Shown: one piece after another, positions 57,976-64,000 of the stretch
Numbering within the stretch: position 1 is the first letter of the stretch
Layout: the number at the start of each line of letters is the position of its first letter
NCBI RefSeq assembly: GCF_009389715.1
Contig: NW_024067786.1
Span: 496,001-560,000, forward strand
Reading direction: 5' to 3'
Origin: Phoenix dactylifera
Lineage: Eukaryota > Streptophyta > Magnoliopsida > Arecales > Arecaceae
Length of the DNA: 64,000 nt
Made by a program: the position numbers and the translations under genes
Notes under the pieces: generated by a model
The model's input: only the letters and a program-made list of their open reading frames with translations
Databases searched by the model: none
What the model was told of the DNA's origin: nothing

Positions 57976-60584
57976 TGTTGGAATTTGTATCCTAAATGTC
58001 AATCGTCAGCATATTGATGATTGAATTTTGTAAATGAATTGACAAATTAATAAAGTGTTATTTGGCATTATTCATCATTTCATCTTCAAATGAACTCTTA
58101 TATGATGAAGTCCTTAGGACTTATGTTATGATAAAGGAGGATTTATCTTTGAGTCCTTAAACTTGTTTGCGACGAAATGATATGTTGTTACTAGGACGAC
58201 AACATTATCGAGATTAGGTCGTTGTGTGACATATATGTTGGTTGTCCTCTTAACCAAGGAGTGTGGAGACACTGGTATGCCACACAAGTGAAGTGTAGAA
58301 GTACATTTCACTAAACGTGACCAATTCCGGAACGCTCTACTGTCGAGAGATGTTCCGAGTGGATATGGGTATAAGTTTGGCCCTCTGACCTGAGACCGCA
58401 ACCTGTGACTAGCAAGCAACTCACTGTACTTTGGTACCAGACTACCTGAATTTCTAATTCAGTGACGGAAGGTCACTGGGTGCAGTCAAGTACTTGCGTA
58501 GTCAGTTGTGAGTCAAGATGGAATTGACCCCTCCTGAAAACAGGAGATAATGTCTTGTGATTAATTTAGCAAAACCTTGGCCAGGGTAATCCCAGTGAGG
58601 AGTCACGGGATATCTAAAGTTAATCACATAATGGATGTACTAATTATAGGGTTGACAGTGAGCTCTAAGTCATCCTGGCATTAGGAGTCAAAGGGATTGA
58701 ATTATACAGTAACCATAGTTCAGGGTTCCAGAATATTTGCTTCGCATATATTCGACCTATCTGGACGTCGGGTACCATTGCTAGATGGTCACATCGATTA
58801 GTGTAGAAAATTGTTCCTATACTACCGGCTTAGGTTCGAACCTATGAGGTCACACGCATAGAAGATTCCTGATTGATCAAGAAAGCTGATGAATGATTAA
58901 GAATCATTCAGGGGTAATTTGGTCAATTTGATTGGCAAATTATCTTATAAAATAATTAAAGTAATTATTGAAAGATTAATTAGTAATTAAATTACTAATA
59001 AACTCAATTTGATTGAGTAATTGTGCTAAGGATGATCCAAATTGAATTGGATTCAAGTTTGGGCTCAATCAGGGTTTTGACCTGATTGGATTAGGTCAGA
59101 ACCAAAAAGGACTTAAGCTGATCAAATTAATTTTAAATTAATTTGTTCTTAATTGGGGATTGACCTAATTGAATTAGGTCCAACACAAAGTAATAATTCA
59201 ATTTGATTGAGTTTGCATGAGCCAAAATTGAATTGGATTCAATTTGAGCTCAATCAGGGTCTGACCTGATTAGATTGGGTTCAACCAAATTGCTTTGTTT
59301 TAATTCGGGTTTGACCAAATTTGATTAGGTGCTACCCAAGGGGATTAGGCTCAGATGATGTGGCAATTATTGGTGACATGGAATTGAATTTCATGAATTT
59401 TAAATAAACCAAAATTATTGCATGGCACATGGACCCATTGCTTGACACATGGCGACATTGTTTGTTATTTGAATTTAAATTCAAACATTAAGCAATGTGT
59501 TAAATGATTTTAATCACTCAAACCATCAGCCAAGGTGGCGTCTGAATTTTTGAATGGATTAAATTCGAATTTCAAGAGGTGATTTCAAAATTATGAAGTG
59601 TTTTACCTTGCCGCATGGATTTCAAATTCCTTCCCTCTTGCACATGTGTTTAAAATTTGAATTTAAATCAGATTTGGTTGAGATCTGATTTGGGTTGTTC
59701 CTATTCCTTTGCATGTGCCAACTAAAAGAGGTTTTCTGAAAATAAATTTCGAATTTTGAATGAAAATTCGGAGGCCATTAAAAGGGGTCAAACATGGGCA
59801 CCAAAAACACATCCATTGCAGCCTTCTTCCTCACCCGCCTCCTCCTCCTCTTCTTCTCCATTTTAGATAGGGTTTTCAGGGTGAATATCTAGAAGATTCA
59901 AGATCAGATCTGAGTCCTCTACTTCCCTTACAAACCTCATCTCTATCTGCTTCAAGACGATTGATCAAGAGTTGATTGAATCCCGGCGGGCAGATTTCAG
60001 CTTTCAAGTGTTCTGCAGCTGCTAGCACTATTGCGGAAGAAGATCCTTCAGGACTTCGCGTGTACTTCTCGTAGAGGCCATTCGTGTGCGTGGCTGCGAA
60101 GTTAAGAATCAGATTCACAACTTTCATCCATCATAAAAGGTATTAATCTAGCATTAATCATTTATTATGGTGTCAAGGTCTAGGTCCAATTCCCCGAGGT
60201 TTTACCCTCTTTTGGGGCTCCTCACGGAGATATCTCCAGAATCCATTCGATGGATATTCGGAGATTAATTGGAATAGAGTTCTTAAGTTTCAGATCTGAT
60301 AGTTAATCATGCATAAAAGTTTTAGCATAATTGTTTAAACGATTCCGGCATAATCCTATATGTTCTTAAGGTGCTGATTTCTAGATTTGATCTTGTAAGC
60401 ATGCATGAATTAAATTGTTTGATTCGGTTTTTCCGCTGCGTTTTAAAACTTAAAAAGAACTACGTATGGCTTGATCCCCCTTATGAAGGGGTACATAGGC
60501 AACCCGATCAGGTTCAGCCATGGTTTTCAAAAAAAAAAAAAAATTCAGCATGCTAAACACCGAAGAACCTAGGATTCACTTTCA
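57976..60584 (+). repeat. 3' LTR of the copia element
   Basis: 2609-bp partner of the 5' LTR, about 99% identical by eye; followed by target duplication catag at 60585-60589. Confidence 0.95.
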
Positions 60585-60589
60585 CATAG

Positions 60590-61455
60590 GCGAGGGTTAC
60601 TTGGCGTGCGGCAGGGTTGCTAGGGGAGGGTTAGTCTCAGGGGGACCAGTTCTTACGGATCATCCAATGGTGGTCGGGCAACCCACTGATACGCCAGGAA
60701 GCGGTTAGAGTGACTTGCACAGCATACCAGATCTGGCTGGTAAGAAATGCTCGAACTTTCGGTGAGCATAGCAGGTCCCCAAGGCTAGTGGCGGAGAGCG
60801 CTCGGGCGCAGGCAGCAGAGATTAGTTATGTTTCCTTTTTAAGAGGGTCTTTGATAGCTCGGAATATCTGGGGCTCTCATTCTGCCTCAGAAGCTCTCCG
60901 TACTATGTTCTTCACCGGACAACCCCACCCCTGGCTTCCTTAAGGTCAATTCGATAGGTCTGTGCTGGATGGAGGCACAAAAGGTGGAGCGGGTTTCGTC
61001 ATTAAGGACTCGAACTCCAGGATTGTAGTAGCGGAAAGTTGTCAGTTATTTTACTGTACGGTTTCCGGTGCGGAGTTGAGCGCTGCCTGGGCGGGTATTT
61101 GACATGCTTAGCATGTGTTATCAGCTTGTTCAGTCATCTTGGAGAGTGACTCGGCTACGGTCATTAGCTGGATCTAAGAAGGTCCAAGGGTCGCTGCCGT
61201 TGACCATCCCTTGCTTCGTGTTATCTAGACGATGATGAAGGATGAAGGGATTATTCAAGCGAAGCATGTGTTTGGAGAAGCCAACGGGGCGGCGGACTAG
61301 GTGGCCATCTACGTGGCTAACCACGCCGATAGCACCGTGTGGGCGGGGGATGGGGAGCTGTCTCGGGATCTCCGTGATATTTTGTTTTCTGCTTTATTGG
61401 GTGCATCCGTACACGTATAGTATGAATCACCTGTCCTAGCAACAAAAAAAATAAA
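60590..61455 (+). mobile_element. LINE ORF2, right part (RNase H) and 3' tail
   Basis: This continues the LINE interrupted at 45039. Recognisable pieces in order are VTCTAYQIWLVRNARTFGEHSRSPRLVAESARAQAAEIS (about 60710-60830, split here between frames), GGTKGGAGFVIKD, then the RNase H core ESDSATVISWI (61142-61172), HPLLRVI and KHVFGEANGAADWVA-like segments. It has several in-frame stops. A 3' UTR with TATTGGGTGCATCCGTACACG leads to an A-rich tail (about 61441-61475). The layout and the 3' UTR match the LINE tail at 28880-29370. Confidence 0.78.
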
Positions 61456-61475
61456 AAAGAAAAAGAAAAAGAAAT

Positions 61476-63154
61476 TGAGAAGGATAATATATCACCACTG
61501 AAAGATCATTTTCTATAAGTGTTTTTTGAATTAGTTATAATTAGTTGTAAATAACTAATTTAACTAGCTAGAAAAAATAAAAAAATGTATAAACAATGAA
61601 AAAATGTGAAAAATAAGAGGCTTTTAAGGACATGGAATGAGCATTCATGTCTTATTCTATATCCAAACTAACTTATATATGAATTGGTGTTTTACGTGAA
61701 GGCAATGAATCATCCCTATTATATAATGGGAAGTCCTCGATCCGGCATGTGTGTTAGATTTGCTGAATTTTTCAATAATGTATTTAAAAATGCCCGAAGT
61801 AAAGACTCGAAATCCTCGTCTCTGAGTCTTTTTCTTTTTTTTTTAAGCGATCTCGCACTTTGGAACTTGCACAATTAAGAAAAGAAAAATCTTGATGTCG
61901 CATGACGTACTAAGCTCCATTTTAGTTAACAGGCTAACTTGATAGGCACACATGATGCCTCTAGGTTCTTAGAGTTTTGTATAGTTAAAGATGTACAAGA
62001 ATCAAACTTACATACCTTTACTTCGTGAACTAATTCTTCTCAAGGATATTGTATTACTCTAGTCACTAAATAATTTCTTAGATGACAAATTTAAACTAAC
62101 AAAACGCCATAAACATCTGCCGGTAATTTTGAAGTTGGCTCTCGACTTTTCGATTGGGTGCGAGTAAAATCCATAATATCAACACTAACATAAGAGGATT
62201 TAAGGGAATTGTGGATTGTGGCTGAATAAGGTTCTCCAATTCCATTAATCACGAGTAACACATTCTCTTCATTAGCCTATTTGCTCTCTCGGATTTCTAT
62301 AATATGAGATATTATCACTGAATAAAATCATTTATCATATAGCTACAAGAATTTCGAACAATGATTTTACAGCTTCATCCATGATTTCTAAAACAGACTT
62401 TACACCATCAATAATATGTAATATTTCTAATCCTTAAATCCTTATCATTAAACTATATAAAAGCAGCTTAATTAGATCTCTCTCTTAAAAGATTTAAAAA
62501 TTCTAGATTTCTACAGGAGGAAGAATCTTTATAACAAGAAGAAAAAGGAGAGTAGAGAATGAGAAAAATTAATCAAAGGGCGAATCAAAGGAGAGAAATA
62601 ACCCGGGCTAGTCCAAGCATGCATCATGCTGGTCTTTGCCCAAAGGATAAATTAATCTCCTGTCAGCAGAGTAGGTGGCTTGCCCCACGCGAGCACACTG
62701 GTGGACCTTGCAGTAGGTAATACAATACTTAATGCTGCCAACCAGTAGTGCGTGCCTCAGTTTTCTAAAGAGCTACCACGAGAATACACGCGTGGTTGCC
62801 ATTACCATATGAAGGAGAAGAATCAAGGTGTTGAAGGGCAAAGCATTTGAGATATTGTAAATGAGAGGATCTTTTTGACACAAGAATATAGCCAACTCAA
62901 GCTGAGACATCAAAACAACCATCTTTCAGAGTCGTAAAAGGTGGCATAGCACAAGTAGTCAATAAATTAAGTGTTTAGCCAAGCTCTTAAAGATTCCATC
63001 CATGACAAGCATCCAGGGCCAAAGGCAGGCATCACCTTTTCGTGGATAGCATCAACTACCAAACAACAACGTGTCCAAATGAAGCGAGGTCTCTGAACTC
63101 AGTCGTACAATATCGTTACAGAAGTTTTTGCTGAAAGGGAGAAAGGATTCATCT
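61476..63154. other. Intergenic region and 3' UTR of the FBL3-like gene
   Basis: AT-rich and without a supported gene. The part from about 62600 to 63154 is likely the 3' UTR and downstream flank of the minus-strand F-box gene. Open frames here are short and unrecognised. Confidence 0.45.
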
Positions 63155-64000
63155 CTACACCCCCAAGACCAGAGGCTTGTCCACCCACCGAATCCTGCAT
63201 CCACGAGCTTTCAGCATCTGAAGCAGCCCGGGGGAGAGAAAATGTCTCAGGCCACCAAGCAATTTCAGCTTCTTCAGCCTATCCCAGGAAGCTCTCAGTG
63301 CAAGCTCGTACCCCTCGATCGACACCCTCATGAGGTGCACCAGCTTCGCATCCTGCAGGCACCTTAGAGTCCCAAGAAGCTTGCAGAGGCCCATGTCAGT
63401 AACCGGGCAGTATGATATATTAATCTACAAATGAAAATCCAATTAGATCATAAGCTTTCTTCATGCCAAAGTAATCCAATGATGGAGATGGTAGGGTTGC
63501 CTTACCTGTCTGAGGTTTTTCGAGTATTGAGCAAGAGCCCACAAGCTTGCATCATCTACAGAGTAGCAGCGCTTGACATCCAGCTCAACTAAACTCCTGC
63601 AACCAAAGGCAATTGCAGCTATACCAGCACTTGTAATATGAACCAGCCCTCTCATCTCTAAGTCTAATAGCTCTTTCAAACAGCTTAGATGCTTCAGCCC
63701 TTCATCAGTGATCTGCGTACAGTAGCACATGTTCAACTTCTTTAGATTCTTGCAACCAGCGGCTATGGCAGCCAACCCACCATCAGTAGCACCAGTGCAA
63801 CTGTAAAAGGGAATAGACAGTGTTTGTAAGCCTCAAGAATTACCGAAAAAATATGACTGACTGAAAACGAAGATCTATAATCCATGGAGAGTTACCGATA
63901 GAGATCCAGTTCTAGGAGCTTTCTGCAGTTGGATCCAATATGGAAGAGGCCTTTATCAGAAATATTTGGGCAAAGACCTAACTTCAACATCGTCAGCTCT
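63155..64000 (-). CDS. FBL3: F-box/LRR-repeat protein 3-like, C-terminal LRR exons (5' part outside window)
   Basis: Three minus-strand exons are visible: 64000-63896 (runs off the window), 63800-63506 and 63424-63155, with phases 2 and 0 and GT-AG introns. They encode Cys-containing leucine-rich repeats of the FBXL type: LTMLKLGLCPNISDKGLFHIGSNCRKLLELDLYR, then CTGATDGGLAAIAAGCKNLKK, LNMCYCTQITDEGLKHLS, LVELDVKRCYSVDDASLWALAQ, and INISYCPVTDMGLC, ending in a C-terminal segment with LRHFLSPGLLQMLKARGCRIRWVDK. The last is a feature of plant FBL3-type proteins. By family knowledge these are substrate-recognition subunits of SCF ubiquitin ligases; Arabidopsis FBL3 (At5g01720, RAE1) targets the STOP1 transcription factor. 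The F-box itself lies outside the window, so orthology is likely but not certain. Confidence 0.85.

Larger units (their letters stand above)
45040..60584 (+). mobile_element. Ty1/copia LTR retrotransposon, 15.5 kb including a nested element
   Basis: The element has a 2612-bp 5' LTR (45040-47651) and a 2609-bp 3' LTR (57976-60584), both TG...CA. It is flanked by the 5-bp target duplication catag (45035-45039 and 60585-60589). Primer site TGGTATCAGAGC at 47653-47664 and a purine tract (AGGCTAAGTGGGAGT) before the 3' LTR complete the structure. Order of parts: gag, protease, integrase, reverse transcriptase, RNase H, the copia order. It was inserted into a LINE and later received a 4.6-kb gypsy derivative in its leader; without that it is about 10.9 kb. 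The LTRs differ at roughly 25 sites by eye (about 1%), so it is young in genome terms. The coding region is broken in about two places. It is a fossil, though recently active. Confidence 0.95.

Noticed and set aside
1-64000. CRISPR array, rRNA, tRNA or operon-like gene cluster
   Set aside because: No regularly spaced short repeats with unique spacers were seen, no rRNA core sequences, and no tRNA-like cloverleaf that I could recognise by eye. The genes are unrelated and spliced separately, as usual in a plant.

Overview
This window is eukaryotic nuclear DNA from a flowering plant. The coding exons are spliced, the introns are long and AT-rich, and some short exons are GC-rich in the monocot style. 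The repeat set (large Ty1/copia, chromodomain Ty3/gypsy, LINE, TRIM, Pack-MULE-like elements) suits a monocot. A palm (Arecaceae) is my best guess, but that is inference, not something the sequence proves.

Host genes, left to right. (1) 823-5039 (+): the last exons of TRS130/TRAPPC10, a TRAPPII tethering subunit. (2) 12628-13077 (+): a single-exon ATL-type RING-H2 ubiquitin ligase behind a strong TATA box. (3) 15854-25537 (+): a complete nine-exon PHS1, an atypical kinase fused to a dual-specificity phosphatase that acts on microtubules; 900 codons were recovered with consistent splice phases. (4) 26926-27471 (+): a secreted invertase/pectin-methylesterase inhibitor. (5) 32125-34560 (-): a six-exon Ser/Arg- and Lys-rich nuclear protein with a probable GC-AG first intron. 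(6) 40667-42103 (-): a three-exon acidic protein with two membrane segments and a His-rich tail. (7) 63155-64000 (-): the C-terminal LRR exons of an FBL3-like F-box protein. These genes do not form an operon or cluster; they are an ordinary gene-containing stretch.

Mobile DNA fills much of the rest. At 42.7-61.5 kb there is a three-level nest. A LINE was split by a 15.5-kb Ty1/copia element (5-bp target duplication catag), and that element was split in its leader by a 4.6-kb chromodomain Ty3/gypsy derivative (5-bp target duplication tagag). Elsewhere there are a very small LTR element at 8530-9161 whose 288-bp repeats are separated by only 57 bp (5-bp duplication cttag), an old antisense TRIM inside PHS1 intron 7, a Pack-MULE-like element at 29630-30624 with a perfect 9-bp duplication and a captured GC-rich gene-like piece, a second LINE tail, a hAT-like MITE, and several weaker LTR-like fragments.

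The most unusual signals are in the noncoding parts of the nested elements. The inner element's leader holds three pairs of G-box palindromes spaced about one helical turn apart and set among long A-tracts. The copia leader holds two different small hairpins that alternate A-B-A-B just upstream of gag. I saw no rRNA, no tRNA and no CRISPR array.
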